A stretch of 64,000 nucleotides of DNA, taken from CBDBCU01 sp965243185 (GTDB lineage: Bacteria > Chloroflexota > Dehalococcoidia > Lucifugimonadales > UBA3495). Position 1 is the first letter of the stretch. Every line of letters begins with the position of its first letter. This document shows positions 50,397 to 60,374 of this stretch, in pieces. The position numbers were made by a program, and so were the translations under genes. Where the stretch lies: positions 2,108,001 through 2,172,000 of the forward strand of contig OZ251531.1 in the NCBI GenBank assembly GCA_965243185.1, given 5' to 3'. The notes beneath the pieces are model-generated. The model was not told the DNA's origin. It worked only from the letters and a program-made list of their open reading frames with translations, and searched no databases.

Positions 50397-50492
50397 GGCC
50401 GGGGACTGACGGTTTTTGCCCCAAACAAAAGCCCTCCCGCGGCGCCAATTACCGGCGTCCCAATTCTCCGCCTACCCTCGCAATACCCTTGC

Positions 50493-50620
50493 TCGCGGTT
50501 TGAATTCAGTTCCATCGCGGTTCGATTTCACCTCCATCGCGGCTTAATTTCAGTTCCATCGCGGTTTGAATTCACCTCCATCGCACCTCGAATTCAGTTC
50601 CATCGCGGCTTGTTATATCC
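50493..50620. repeat. Tandem array of 22-bp units
   Basis: About five and a half copies of TCCATCGCGG + 12 bases, the tails alternating between ...ATTTCACC/ATTCACC and ...TTCAGT so the higher-order period is 44 bp. Units are contiguous, so this is not a CRISPR. The period equals two DNA turns. It lies between two converging gene ends, 78 bp beyond the stop of the ABC operon. Confidence 0.8.
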
Positions 50621-50697
50621 CTCCCGGCAACAGAACGGCCGCTTTGCCCTTCCCGGATTTCCCTTTGCCCTGACCCTTAAAAGACCTTGCGACCCTT

Positions 50698-51435
50698 TCA
50701 GCCCGCCGGATTATCCGTCAACGCCCCATCCGCCATTGCCACCGCGCGGCTGCTCATCCCCGCCAACGCCAAATCATGCGTAGCGGCAATGACCGTTACC
50801 CCCCGTTCCTTGGCAATATCCCGCAGAATAGTAGCGATAGCTTGTCCGGTAGCGCTGTCCAGTTCCCCGGTCGGTTCATCCGCAAAAAGCGCCGCCGGAT
50901 TCGTTACCAAAGCCCGCGCAATAGCCACCCGCTGCTGCTCCCCGCCGGACAGCTCGTACGGCCGATGCCCCATCCGCGACCCCAAACCCACCAACTCCAA
51001 CGCCTGCGCCGCCCGCTGCCGCCGCTCCCGCCAAGCCGTCCCGCCAATATGCAGCGGCAGCTCCACATTCTCATACGCCGACAGCAGCGGTATCAGCCCG
51101 AAAGATTGAAACACAAAGCCAATCCGATTGCGCCGCAGCTCCACCAACTGCCCCTCCGTCAGCTCCGCCAGATTGCGCCCCTCAAAATACACCGCCCCGG
51201 CCGTAGGCTGATCCAATCCCGCCAGCAGGTTCAGCAAAGTAGTCTTGCCCGAACCGGAACGCCCCAGCACCGCCAAAAACTCCCCGGGCCCAATATCCAG
51301 GTCAACGCCATTGACCGCCCTGACCGCCGCCGCTCCGGCCCCAAATACCCTAGTCAGCCCCCGCGCCGACAGGATAGCCGCCCCGGCCGGAGCAACCGCC
51401 GCGCCGCCGCTTGGGACTGGTTGCAATGTTGCCAT
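50698..51435 (-). CDS. ABC transporter ATPase (LolD/MacB type)
   Basis: A 245-aa ATPase. Walker A GRSGSGKTT is near residue 58, Q-loop FVFQSFGLIPLLSAYENVELPL, signature LSGGEQQRVAIARAL near 163, Walker B LFADEPTGELD, and H-loop ATHD. This pattern belongs to MacB/LolD/FtsE ATPases that drive FtsX-type mechanotransmission permeases. Last gene of a four-gene operon; the stop lies 8 bases from the next gene's end in tight array. Confidence 0.9.
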   Translation of the reverse strand: MATLQPVPSGGAAVAPAGAAILSARGLTRVFGAGAAAVRAVNGVDLDIGPGEFLAVLGRSGSGKTTLLNLLAGLDQPTAGAVYFEGRNLAELTEGQLVELRRNRIGFVFQSFGLIPLLSAYENVELPLHIGGTAWRERRQRAAQALELVGLGSRMGHRPYELSGGEQQRVAIARALVTNPAALFADEPTGELDSATGQAIATILRDIAKERGVTVIAATHDLALAGMSSRAVAMADGALTDNPAG

Positions 51436-51442
51436 AACTTAC

Positions 51443-52513
51443 CTACTCCCCCTCCGGCGGCGGGACGGGACGGCGAAACTGCTGATGCGGATCCGTAGCC
51501 GTTTCCCTATCCAAGTCGGCCGGCGACGCTACGGCCGGTACCGCCGACCCCGCTGGCCCGCCCGCCGGTTTCAGCGTAACCTGCCCCTCCGTCAAATCCG
51601 CCGCCGCCAAACCGACCAATCCCCGGCGGCGCAGCTGCTCCACATACTCCCGCGGCAGTTGCAGCCGCCCCGCCCGGTCCACCACCAGATACTCCTGCTG
51701 CACCGTATCCCCCTCCCGCCGAAAGGTGGACTGCCGGAAACTCTCCGAACTGATGCGCCCGTCCCGTATATGTACCACCCGGTTGACATACTCGGCTACC
51801 CCGGGATAGTGGGTAACTACCACTACCGTTACCCCCAAATCCCGGTTCATCGCCCCCAACAGCCGGAAAATCTCCCCGGCCATCTGCGTATCCAGTTCCC
51901 CGGTCGGTTCATCCGCCAGCAGCAGCGGCGGCCGGTTCGCCAAAGCCACCCCAATGGCCGCCCGTTGCTGTTCCCCGCCGGATAGTTGCGCCGGAAAACG
52001 ATTCCCCTTATCCTCCATTTGCAAAGCGGCCAGCAACTCCCCGCTGCGCTGCCGCCGTTGGGCGCGGCTGACCTTCGCAATCGCCATCGGCAGCTCAATG
52101 TTATCCCGCACCGTAAGCCACGGCATCAGGTTGCGGGAAGTCGCTTGCCAGACAAAACCCACCTCTTGCCGCCGGTACAGCACCAGTTCCCGGTCCGAAA
52201 TGTCCAGCAAATCCCGCTCGCCCACCCGCACCTGCCCGGCCGAGGGCCGCTCCAAGCCGGCCAGAATGTTCAGCAGGGTAGTTTTGCCGCTGCCGCTGGC
52301 CCCCACGATAGCGGTAAGCTCCCCCCGGGCAATTTCCAGGTCAACGCCGCGCAACGCCACCACTTCCAAGTCCGCCGGCTTGAAAATCTTGAACAGGTCG
52401 CTGCACTCCACATAGGGCGCAACGCCGCCCTCAACCAATGCCATCGCTGCCTCTGCCAACGCAAATTTGGTGTCAAATCCGTAGCCAAAACCGGAATCGA
52501 CTAACCCTTGCAT
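51443..52513 (-). CDS. ABC transporter ATPase with extra C-terminal domain
   Basis: A 356-aa MacB-type ATPase. Walker A GASGSGKTT is near residue 72, signature LSGGEQQRAAIGVAL near 178, and Walker B LLADEPTGELD. After residue ~265 it has an unusual extension: VQQEYLVVDRAGRLQLPREYVEQLRRRG resembles a swapped-hairpin AbrB/SpoVT domain, followed by a Pro/Ala-rich tail. The two permeases upstream (on the minus strand) probably pair with the two ATPases. Start uncertain: the N-terminal 30 residues precede the normal ABC start. Confidence 0.85.
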   Translation of the reverse strand: MQGLVDSGFGYGFDTKFALAEAAMALVEGGVAPYVECSDLFKIFKPADLEVVALRGVDLEIARGELTAIVGASGSGKTTLLNILAGLERPSAGQVRVGERDLLDISDRELVLYRRQEVGFVWQATSRNLMPWLTVRDNIELPMAIAKVSRAQRRQRSGELLAALQMEDKGNRFPAQLSGGEQQRAAIGVALANRPPLLLADEPTGELDTQMAGEIFRLLGAMNRDLGVTVVVVTHYPGVAEYVNRVVHIRDGRISSESFRQSTFRREGDTVQQEYLVVDRAGRLQLPREYVEQLRRRGLVGLAAADLTEGQVTLKPAGGPAGSAVPAVASPADLDRETATDPHQQFRRPVPPPEGE

Positions 52514-52541
52514 CCTGACTGTACCCGGTTGTTTGCCGCTG

Positions 52542-55500
52542 CTAACCCTGAACCCCTTCCCCGGCCCGCAGTACCTGCTGCACTTCCAGCCGGGCCGTGA
52601 ACCACGCCAGCCAAATCCCGTTGCCTACCGCTACGGCGGCCAGTGCCAAGTATGCCGTCAGCAAGGTCAGCCCGTTGGTTTGCAGTACCATCGGCGGCGT
52701 AACCCGCATCCCGCCCTCCGCCACTTCCAGCACCGGCAGCAAAGCCGCGCCGATTTGCTGTCCCGCCCAAGTGCCTAGCCCCACGCCGCAAACTACGATT
52801 AGCAGCAGGTTAAACCATACCATACCATTAAGCTGCCGTGCCGACGAACCCATCGTCCGTAGCAAGGCAAACTCGGTGCGCCGCTCCCCGGTATCCACAT
52901 AGGAAAACAGCGCTACCCCGGATGCGCTGGCTACAGTCAACGCCAGAAACATCAACGCCAGCAGCCCGCCCCAACTGGCGTTAGCCAACGGCCGGGCCAC
53001 CCGCCGCCGTATCTCCGCCGCCGCCTGCCGCGTTTCCTCGACTTCCAACCCTCTATCGGCTAAAGTTGCGGACAAATCAGCCAAGGCCGCCGCGCCATCC
53101 GCCCCCTCCACCAAAGCAGCCCACACCTCATCCGGCCCGCCGGCGACCCGCCGTCCGTGCCGGTTGGCATATCCGGCAAAAGCCGCCCCGTCCATAACAA
53201 TAAAGGGCTGCTCCCGCGGATCCAAGGTCGGAAAATAATCCGCTACCGCCGCCACCCGCACCGGCAGGGCAAAGTTGGCAACGCTCAAAGTCAGCGTATC
53301 GCCAATGCCGGCATCCCCAATTTCCAGCGCCTCCGGGGACACGATAACCGGAACCGCCGCATCCGCCGGCCCGGGGCGAATCCCCCGCAAGCCAATGCCG
53401 CCGGGCGCCCAACTGAAAGCCGCCGCCACCCGTCCCTCCACCTGAGCCACCGCCGCGCTCGTCTCCAGCGCATACAAGCCGGGGCGGGCATAATCCTCAA
53501 TAACCGCCCAATTCTCCAAAGACTGCAAATCCGCAATCACCCGCTCCCCGCCGGGCGTTACCGCCGCCAGTTCATCTAGAAACAGGATGCCCGGCTCATT
53601 CAACCCGAACCGGCTGCCCACTTGCAGGTTCAGCAAAGTAAAGGGCGGCCTTACTTCCGGCGGCGGCGCATTGCCGCGGCGGCGCATTGGCGTCAACTCC
53701 CCGGACAGCCGCTGCCAACCCAAGGCATCCGGCTCCCCCAGAAAAGCGTCAAAGTGATAACCCCGGCTATCCCGCAGCCGGGCCAACACCACCAACCGGG
53801 AACCGGGCCGCCCCGGATTAGCCCACACCGCCAAGCCGGTAGCCTCCCGGGGCAAAGCAATCCCGTAATCCTCCGCCGCCTTGCCGGCATCCGGCCTCAA
53901 GGCATCCATCAATTCCCCCAGCGACTGCCCGCCGGCAAAATCGGCGCGAAACCAGGCCGCCGTATCAAAGTTCTCCGCATCCACCGCCAGTACCGACAGG
54001 CGCGTGCTGCTGATGCCCTGCGTCAGCAATGCCCCGCTGCCGCGCAGCCCTTCCGCTACGCCTGACAGTTGATTCTCATCCGCCGCCAATTCCGCCAATC
54101 CATAATCCATCACCGGATTGCGGTCGCCGCTGTGCTTAATCCGCAGGTCAGCCCCCACTTGATAGCGGGCTTGCTCCTCCTGACTCCGCTGCAAAGTTGC
54201 CGTGAATGCGCTGCCGATTACCCCCAACGCCGTTGCCAGCATCAGCAGCGCCACCAGGCTGCCCGGCGCAATGGGATCCCGTCCCACCCGCCGCAAGCCT
54301 TGTACCAGCCACACCGGCCCCACCGGCTCCGCTATCCGCGCCAGCAAAGCCATCGCCAACGGGAAAAAGCGCAGCGTCAGCAGCCCCAAAGCCACCAACC
54401 CCAAAGCCGGGCTTAACAGCAGGGTAAAGTCAATTTCCAACTCCCCAGCCCCCGCCGGCCGCAGCAGAAAAGTATCCCGGCTTTGGATTTGCCACCCCAA
54501 CAGCCCGATAAGCCCCAGCAGCAGCAAATCCAGATAGTAGCGGTGAAACCACGGCCTTTGCGGCGGCCGCGCCCCGGCTTGCCGAAACTCCACTATGCTT
54601 TGCCGTGCCGCCGCCAAAGTGGACAAGGTAAGCACCAGCACCGCCAGCAGCGCGCCGCCCGCTCCTAACAGAAACGCCCGGTACGACAAGCTGATTAGCC
54701 CGCCAGCGACCTCCAAGTCAAAAAACAATCCCCCCAGCAAACCGGCCGCCAGCGGCGCCAGCAGCGTCCCCACCGCCACCGCCGGCGCTGCTAACACCAA
54801 CCCCTCGACCAGTATCAGCAAGCCCACCTGCCCGGTAGTAGCCCCCCGGCTTTTCAGCAACGCAATTTCCCCGCTGCGGGCGCGCACCGTTAACCCCGAA
54901 ACCAACGCCAGATAGTAGGCTAATATGCCCACCACCAGAAAGACCATCAAAAACAGGGGTATGCGGGACAGGGTCAGCTGCTCCGAATAACGATCCAGCA
55001 GCCGCTCCAGTTTGATGTCCACAGTAGAGTTTTCCAGATTGGCGGCGATGTCATTGCGGGTGCGGCGCAGCGCGGTTTTCAACGCCGCCGTATCCCCGGC
55101 CCGGACGCCTTGCCGGTTCAAGTCGAAAATCCAGGTGGCATTGGCGTAAAGCCCCGGATAAGTAGCCGCTATTTGCTCCAGAATTGCCGCCTCGGTCGTA
55201 AAAAGCGGCACGGTAGCCCACTGGTCATTATGATGGCTGAAATTCCGTTCCCGCCCGTGCCAGAAGTCGTCCTCCGGATTCACCCGGTCAAACATCCCCA
55301 CCACCTGCGCCCGGGTTGCCTGCTGATTCAGCGTCCCGGAGGTTGGCAGCAAATCCAGTTCCTCCCCCACCGCCAACTCCAACAACTCGGCCCCGCCAGT
55401 GTCGATAGCCACTTCCAGAACCGGCATAGCCCCGCCCCCGACATTCGCCGCCGCTTCCCCCGGCCACTGGCCGGCAACCAGTTGACTACGGTTCTCCCCA

Positions 55501-55931
55501 AACAACCCGGTCATATACTGAACCCGCCCCCGCGGCCGCGTCTCGTTGGGCAAATCAAACCGGGCTGCGCCGCCAAAGAAAAATGTAGCCGTTTCCAGCA
55601 GCCGCGCCTCCCCCTCCAGATAAGGACGGAACGGACGATTGACTCGCTCCTCGACAAAGTCAACCGCCGATTGATAAACCGAATCCCGCCGCGCGGCCGT
55701 AGCCGGCTCCTCCAAGTGATGATAGATGCGTACCCAGAAATTCACTTCCTCCGCCGGCGCTTCCTGCAACTCCCGCCGCAAAGCCGCCTCCGCCAGCAAA
55801 TCGGAAAACACCACGCTCCCCGACAGAATCGCCACCGACAGCAAAATGCCCAGGAACAAGACCAATTCCAGCCGCCACGCCGCCGCAATTCGCCGCCGGG
55901 CAATGCTGTAAGCCAGTTGCAGAAAGGACAT
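52542..55931 (-). CDS. Large FtsX-domain ABC permease (1)
   Basis: A 1,129-aa membrane protein. An N-terminal TM helix (LELVLFLGILLSVAILSGSVVFSDL), a large extracytoplasmic region (about 45-330), an FtsX core with three TM helices and SGLTVRARSGEIALLKSRGATTGQ, more TM helices, a second extracytoplasmic part, and a C-terminal FtsX core (LFSYVDTGERRTEFALLRTMGSS). This two-FtsX design is that of LolE/MacB-like or antimicrobial-export permeases. ATG 55931 is chosen since upstream sequence (frame open to 56360) overlaps the next permease. Paralogue of the following gene. Confidence 0.88.
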   Translation of the reverse strand: MSFLQLAYSIARRRIAAAWRLELVLFLGILLSVAILSGSVVFSDLLAEAALRRELQEAPAEEVNFWVRIYHHLEEPATAARRDSVYQSAVDFVEERVNRPFRPYLEGEARLLETATFFFGGAARFDLPNETRPRGRVQYMTGLFGENRSQLVAGQWPGEAAANVGGGAMPVLEVAIDTGGAELLELAVGEELDLLPTSGTLNQQATRAQVVGMFDRVNPEDDFWHGRERNFSHHNDQWATVPLFTTEAAILEQIAATYPGLYANATWIFDLNRQGVRAGDTAALKTALRRTRNDIAANLENSTVDIKLERLLDRYSEQLTLSRIPLFLMVFLVVGILAYYLALVSGLTVRARSGEIALLKSRGATTGQVGLLILVEGLVLAAPAVAVGTLLAPLAAGLLGGLFFDLEVAGGLISLSYRAFLLGAGGALLAVLVLTLSTLAAARQSIVEFRQAGARPPQRPWFHRYYLDLLLLGLIGLLGWQIQSRDTFLLRPAGAGELEIDFTLLLSPALGLVALGLLTLRFFPLAMALLARIAEPVGPVWLVQGLRRVGRDPIAPGSLVALLMLATALGVIGSAFTATLQRSQEEQARYQVGADLRIKHSGDRNPVMDYGLAELAADENQLSGVAEGLRGSGALLTQGISSTRLSVLAVDAENFDTAAWFRADFAGGQSLGELMDALRPDAGKAAEDYGIALPREATGLAVWANPGRPGSRLVVLARLRDSRGYHFDAFLGEPDALGWQRLSGELTPMRRRGNAPPPEVRPPFTLLNLQVGSRFGLNEPGILFLDELAAVTPGGERVIADLQSLENWAVIEDYARPGLYALETSAAVAQVEGRVAAAFSWAPGGIGLRGIRPGPADAAVPVIVSPEALEIGDAGIGDTLTLSVANFALPVRVAAVADYFPTLDPREQPFIVMDGAAFAGYANRHGRRVAGGPDEVWAALVEGADGAAALADLSATLADRGLEVEETRQAAAEIRRRVARPLANASWGGLLALMFLALTVASASGVALFSYVDTGERRTEFALLRTMGSSARQLNGMVWFNLLLIVVCGVGLGTWAGQQIGAALLPVLEVAEGGMRVTPPMVLQTNGLTLLTAYLALAAVAVGNGIWLAWFTARLEVQQVLRAGEGVQG

Positions 55932-55939
55932 CGTTCCCG

Positions 55940-58900
55940 CTACTCCCCGCCGCGCAGTATATCCGCCGCCCGCAGTCGCCCCGCGGCCGCCACCGCCAAA
56001 GCTATCGCCAGCAGCGCCGCCGCCGTCAAGCTCAGCAGCGTTGCCCCGACTATCCAGTCCTGCGTCGTCAAAGCCGGCGGCGGAACTATCGGCCGCCCCC
56101 CGGCTGTTTGTCCCAACAAACCCAGCGTCCAACGGCTCAGCAAACTCCCCACCCCTGCGCCAACCGCTAACCCGATGACCGCCGCCACCAGCCGCTCTAA
56201 TATCAGCGCGCCGGCCAGTTGCCCCCGGGAAAAGCCCAAAGCCCGGGCCACCGTCAACTCCACCCGCCCGGCCCGCACCGCCGCCAAAGCGTGCGCCCCC
56301 AAAGCCAAAGTTGCCGCCACCGCCAGCGCGCCCAAACTCAACAAAGTCAGCCCGTCCCACCCGCCGCCGGCCAACGGATTACGCCGCGCCCGGTCCAGCA
56401 ATTCCGCTCGGTCCCGGAGCGTCGCCGATACCGAAGTGGCTTCCCGCGCCGCCCGGCTAACCTGCTCCCGGTTAGCGTCCTCCTCCAACGCCAGCCAATA
56501 CTCCCGGGGCGGCCGTCGGATCCCCTCCGGCAGCCGGCTAGTGTAAGCGTCAAAGGAATCCAGCGACATTATCAAAAAAGGCTTACTGCCGCTGCCGCCG
56601 GTAGTCGGAAAGTAATCGGCTTTATCCGCCACAACCACCGGCACCAATTGACTGCCGGTATCCAGCCGTAGCTGTTGCCCGATGTTAAGTCCCGGCCCGC
56701 CGATCGCCGGCAATGGAAACGGGTCGGGCGGTATCAGTATCCCCCGCGGCGCCCGCAATATAGGATCTTGCCAGCCGAAAGCCAGCCCGTTGCCCCCATT
56801 GCGCCCGGCTTGGCTGCCGATTTCAATCGTATCCGCGCTTTCCCCATCGTGCGGCATCGCTGTCCAACGCCCCGGTTCCTCAAAACCCTCAATTACCGTT
56901 CCTTCCCGGCTCCCCGCCGGCCCCGGTTCCGCCGTCAAATCATCCAGATAAATGACGCCCGGCGGCATCCGATACAAAGACTTGCCCACGAAATACATCG
57001 CCACCGCGCGGAACGGCGGCTCCAACCACGTCTTATCGAGAGGCAAATCGGCGGCAAAATAACTCCATCCGGCCCCGGTATCCGCCGCCGGCGCCGCCCC
57101 CGGCGGAAACCCCACGCCCCGGCCCGCCAAATCAACATCGCCCAAATCTAGGTTAATGTAACTTCCCCCGGCATCGGCAACCCGTAGCTGCAACCGCAGG
57201 CTTTGGGTTACGATACTGCCGCCCAAAGCTTCGGTGTTGACCCAAACGCCCACCCGTTCCGCCCCTTCCGGTATCGACACCCCGGCGGCCTTCGTACCGC
57301 TCAAATCCGGTAAGCCGGACTCCCCTCGGCGTAGCGGCGTCAGCAATTCCGCCAAATCCTTCCCCGGCGGCGCAAAATCCTCCCGAAACCACGCCGTTTC
57401 CGGGAAAGTCGCCGGATCCACCGCCAGCAGCAGTGCCGCATCCCCCGGTTGCCCGTCCAGTAGCGTTACGCCCTCCCGCATTACCGGACTCAACGCCCGG
57501 ACATCCACCAGCGCCTTCAGGTTGTCCCCCGTATCCGTAGTAGGAGCAACCACATTGACCACCAAATCGCCGCCGGCCCGGTACAATGCTTGCTCCCCTT
57601 GACTCCGCGCCAAAGTAGATTGAAAAGACGCCCCGAACACCCCCAAAGCGGCCGCCAGCAGCAGCATAACCGCCAATGCGCCATAGGGCAGCGGCTCCCG
57701 CCCCATCCGCGTCAAGGCAAAGGATACCCAAGCCGGCGCCGCCCGCCGTGCCAGCCAAGCCATTCCCCGCAGTAGCCAAGGCATTATCCGCAGCAACAAG
57801 ACCGCCGCCGCCAGCAACGCCAACGCCGGCGTCAGCAGTAGCGACCAGTCCAACGCCGCCTCCCGCCCGGTCAAAGTCTGCTCCAGAAACCCGCCGCGCC
57901 GTTCCACCTGCCACCAGACCAAAGCCAGCAGTAGCACCACCAGCAAGTCCAAATAGTACCTCTGTACCCAAGGCAAACTCGGCGGCCGCGCCCGTTCCCG
58001 CAGAAAATCCAGCAGCCCCCGCCGGGCCAAGGCGGCGTTGGACAGCACCAGCACGGCTAAACTCAACAGCCCGCCCGTCCCGCCCAGCAGAAACATATCC
58101 CAACCCAACCCGACGGTGTCCGGATTTAGCCCGCCCCAAGGATCCACGGCCCCTTGCAGCAGCCCCCGGAAAATCAGCAATGCCAGGAATGGGCCAACCA
58201 GTACCGCCGCCAGCGTCAGCAGTGCTTCGCCCATAGTAATCACGCCTCCCACCTGCGCCGCGCCCGCTCCCCGGCTCCGCAGCAACCCGGCTTCCCCGCT
58301 GCGGCTCTGCGCCAGCAGCCCGGCCGCCAAAGCCAGAAAGTATAGAATTACCACTACCACCAGCGATATGAACAGGTAAATTGGCACCCGGGCCCGGGTC
58401 AAATCGTGCTGATAAGTCGCCAACAGCCCGGTACCGCGGCTATTCTCCAGCCGGGTCAAAGTCAAAGAGCGCGGAACTTTCTTGTTGATGTCCGTCTCCA
58501 ACCCGTTGATGGCTTCCCGGGTGGACGCCACCTTATCCCCGGTCAAAACCCCGGTATCCAGATACAGATGCCAACCGTAATCCCCCACCAGCGTTGGGTA
58601 GCGCGCGCCCAACCCGTCAAAAAAAGCCGCCTCCGGCACATAGAGCGGCATCAGTATCACATCCCCATATTCCCGGGGCGAAAAATAGGTAGGAAACCCC
58701 ATCCAATACTCGGCCTCCGGATTAACCGGTTCGACAATGCCCACTATGGCAATGCTGATTTGCTCAAACAAATCCGATGGATAGGGCAAAATCACCGCTT
58801 CCGACCCCACTTCCCACAACATCGCCCCCGCCGTCTTTTCCCCCACCGCCACTTCCAGCCGCAACCGGCCGGCTGCATCCGTCCCCGGTTCTGCCTTGGG

Positions 58901-59344
58901 CCAACGGCCGGCCACCAACCGGGAATGTTCCTGAAATCCGGTCAAAAAGAACGGGCGGCCGGTTACGCCGCCCAGAAAAGGCGAAGGTTCCACCGGTTCC
59001 GCCGTAACCGGCCAGTCCGCTTGTGTGCGCCCGAACCGCTGCTTATCCCGCAGCATAAAGCCCAGCCGCTCTTGCGCCGTTTCCTCAACCGTCCGCCGCA
59101 GACTTTGGTAATCCGCCGGCCCCAGCGGCCGGTTTTGCGCCACAATTTGGATATTCAAGCTCACCGGATCCGCCGTCGCCAAACTGTGCCGCAGCCCGCC
59201 CTCCGCCAACGCCCGCGAATACAGCGCGCCCACCGCCAGCACCGTTACCGCCGCCAGTACCCCAAACCCGGTAATCGCCAGAAAAACCCACGACGCCCGC
59301 AGCCGCCGGGGAATCAGCCAGAACAACACGCCGACCCAGTTCAT
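55940..59344 (-). CDS. Large FtsX-domain ABC permease (2)
   Basis: A 1,134-aa paralogue of the 52542 gene, with the same plan: an N-terminal TM helix (WVFLAITGFGVLAAVTVLAVGALYSRAL), extracytoplasmic domain, FtsX core (AAGLLAQSRSGEAGLLRSRGAGAAQ), a TM cluster, second extracytoplasmic domain with galactose-binding-like segments, and a final FtsX core (LAAVRAGRVELTVARALGFSRGQ). The stop is 8 bases before the next start. The two permeases likely form a heterodimer driven by the two ATPases, exporting or extracting a lipid, peptide or lipoprotein (inference). Confidence 0.88.
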   Translation of the reverse strand: MNWVGVLFWLIPRRLRASWVFLAITGFGVLAAVTVLAVGALYSRALAEGGLRHSLATADPVSLNIQIVAQNRPLGPADYQSLRRTVEETAQERLGFMLRDKQRFGRTQADWPVTAEPVEPSPFLGGVTGRPFFLTGFQEHSRLVAGRWPKAEPGTDAAGRLRLEVAVGEKTAGAMLWEVGSEAVILPYPSDLFEQISIAIVGIVEPVNPEAEYWMGFPTYFSPREYGDVILMPLYVPEAAFFDGLGARYPTLVGDYGWHLYLDTGVLTGDKVASTREAINGLETDINKKVPRSLTLTRLENSRGTGLLATYQHDLTRARVPIYLFISLVVVVILYFLALAAGLLAQSRSGEAGLLRSRGAGAAQVGGVITMGEALLTLAAVLVGPFLALLIFRGLLQGAVDPWGGLNPDTVGLGWDMFLLGGTGGLLSLAVLVLSNAALARRGLLDFLRERARPPSLPWVQRYYLDLLVVLLLALVWWQVERRGGFLEQTLTGREAALDWSLLLTPALALLAAAVLLLRIMPWLLRGMAWLARRAAPAWVSFALTRMGREPLPYGALAVMLLLAAALGVFGASFQSTLARSQGEQALYRAGGDLVVNVVAPTTDTGDNLKALVDVRALSPVMREGVTLLDGQPGDAALLLAVDPATFPETAWFREDFAPPGKDLAELLTPLRRGESGLPDLSGTKAAGVSIPEGAERVGVWVNTEALGGSIVTQSLRLQLRVADAGGSYINLDLGDVDLAGRGVGFPPGAAPAADTGAGWSYFAADLPLDKTWLEPPFRAVAMYFVGKSLYRMPPGVIYLDDLTAEPGPAGSREGTVIEGFEEPGRWTAMPHDGESADTIEIGSQAGRNGGNGLAFGWQDPILRAPRGILIPPDPFPLPAIGGPGLNIGQQLRLDTGSQLVPVVVADKADYFPTTGGSGSKPFLIMSLDSFDAYTSRLPEGIRRPPREYWLALEEDANREQVSRAAREATSVSATLRDRAELLDRARRNPLAGGGWDGLTLLSLGALAVAATLALGAHALAAVRAGRVELTVARALGFSRGQLAGALILERLVAAVIGLAVGAGVGSLLSRWTLGLLGQTAGGRPIVPPPALTTQDWIVGATLLSLTAAALLAIALAVAAAGRLRAADILRGGE

Positions 59345-59378
59345 TCTCCCCTCGGCAAAGCTGAAATCGCCGCCGTTC

Positions 59379-60374
59379 CTAACTCCCCGCCGCTTCCAGC
59401 CGCTCCTTTTCCTGCTCCCGCTGATACCACATTATCATCACAATGCCGGCGGCGATTATGCTCATCATATCCCCCACTACCCACAGGAACAAACCGCCCA
59501 ACTGCTGATCCACCAGCGCATCCAGAAAAACCGGCTGCTCCACTTCCGAATAGGCTTGATACAGCAGTCCCCGCGCAAAGGTTATTCCCGCCCCCAAAAC
59601 CGTGTTCGGCAGGACAATCAATCCCAGATACAGCACCCGCAGCCCGTAGTGCAGCCGCGACCGGTGCGGTTTGGGGTCAATAACCAGCCACCAGAACAGG
59701 AACCCGGAAAAAAGCATCGTCCCGTGCATTACTTCGTGGACATAATCGTTTCTTACCGCCAAATCATGCAGCCCCGGAACCTGCCAGAAGTAAAGCGCGA
59801 ACATAAATATCCCTACCGCCGCCACCGGGTTGGTCAAATAGTGGTAGGCTTGCCGCGCCCAAGGTTGCCGCACCACCGCCCGCACGCCGCCTTGCCGCAC
59901 CCACAGCGGCAGTCCCCGCAGCATTGGCGTCAACGGCGCACCCAGCAGCACCAGCAGCGGCCCCACCATCCGCAGTATCAGATGTTGTACTTGGTGGACA
60001 AAAAAGTAATGCTCCGCCAGCGGGTCAATGGGCGATTGCAGAGCCAGGAATATCACCAGCAGCCCGGCAAAAAACGAAGCCTTTTGCCAGCCGTTGATCG
60101 GATGGCTGGGCTTGTCCCAATTCCCCAGCCCGTTGACATAAAGCAAAGCCGCCAGAAACAGCAGCAGAGTAGGCAGGGGATTGGTCGTATTCCACGCCGC
60201 CCAAAGGTTATCCCCCGGCGCCACGCCGCCATGGGCATAAACCGTCGGAATCCCCGTCAAAAAATGCCCCGCCCCGATTAAAACCAAAGCCGGCAGCAGC
60301 CACCGCCAAACTGACCTCCGGGAATTGCCGAACAAACCCTTATGAGCCGCCGGGATAGTGCAGTCAGCCGGCAT
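59379..60374 (-). CDS. ctaG: Cytochrome c oxidase assembly factor CtaG-like protein
   Basis: A 331-aa multi-pass protein of the caa3-type CtaG family. It has about seven to eight TM helices, SPIDPLAEHYFFVHQVQHLILRMVGPLLVLLGAPLTPML (the His-rich family core), VHEVMHGTMLFSGFLFWWLVIDP and LPNTVLGAGITFA. In Bacillus CtaG is needed for active cytochrome caa3 assembly. The start overlaps the end of the next gene by 11 bases, so they are coupled. Confidence 0.9.
   Translation of the reverse strand: MPADCTIPAAHKGLFGNSRRSVWRWLLPALVLIGAGHFLTGIPTVYAHGGVAPGDNLWAAWNTTNPLPTLLLFLAALLYVNGLGNWDKPSHPINGWQKASFFAGLLVIFLALQSPIDPLAEHYFFVHQVQHLILRMVGPLLVLLGAPLTPMLRGLPLWVRQGGVRAVVRQPWARQAYHYLTNPVAAVGIFMFALYFWQVPGLHDLAVRNDYVHEVMHGTMLFSGFLFWWLVIDPKPHRSRLHYGLRVLYLGLIVLPNTVLGAGITFARGLLYQAYSEVEQPVFLDALVDQQLGGLFLWVVGDMMSIIAAGIVMIMWYQREQEKERLEAAGS

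Noticed and set aside
50493..50620. Tandem repeats as a CRISPR array
   Set aside because: Units are contiguous 22-mers without unique spacers, and no cas genes are in the window.
55932..56360. N-terminal extension of permease 1 (frame open to 56360)
   Set aside because: The extension is a Gly-rich shadow frame of permease 2; ATG 55931 starts directly before the expected TM helix.
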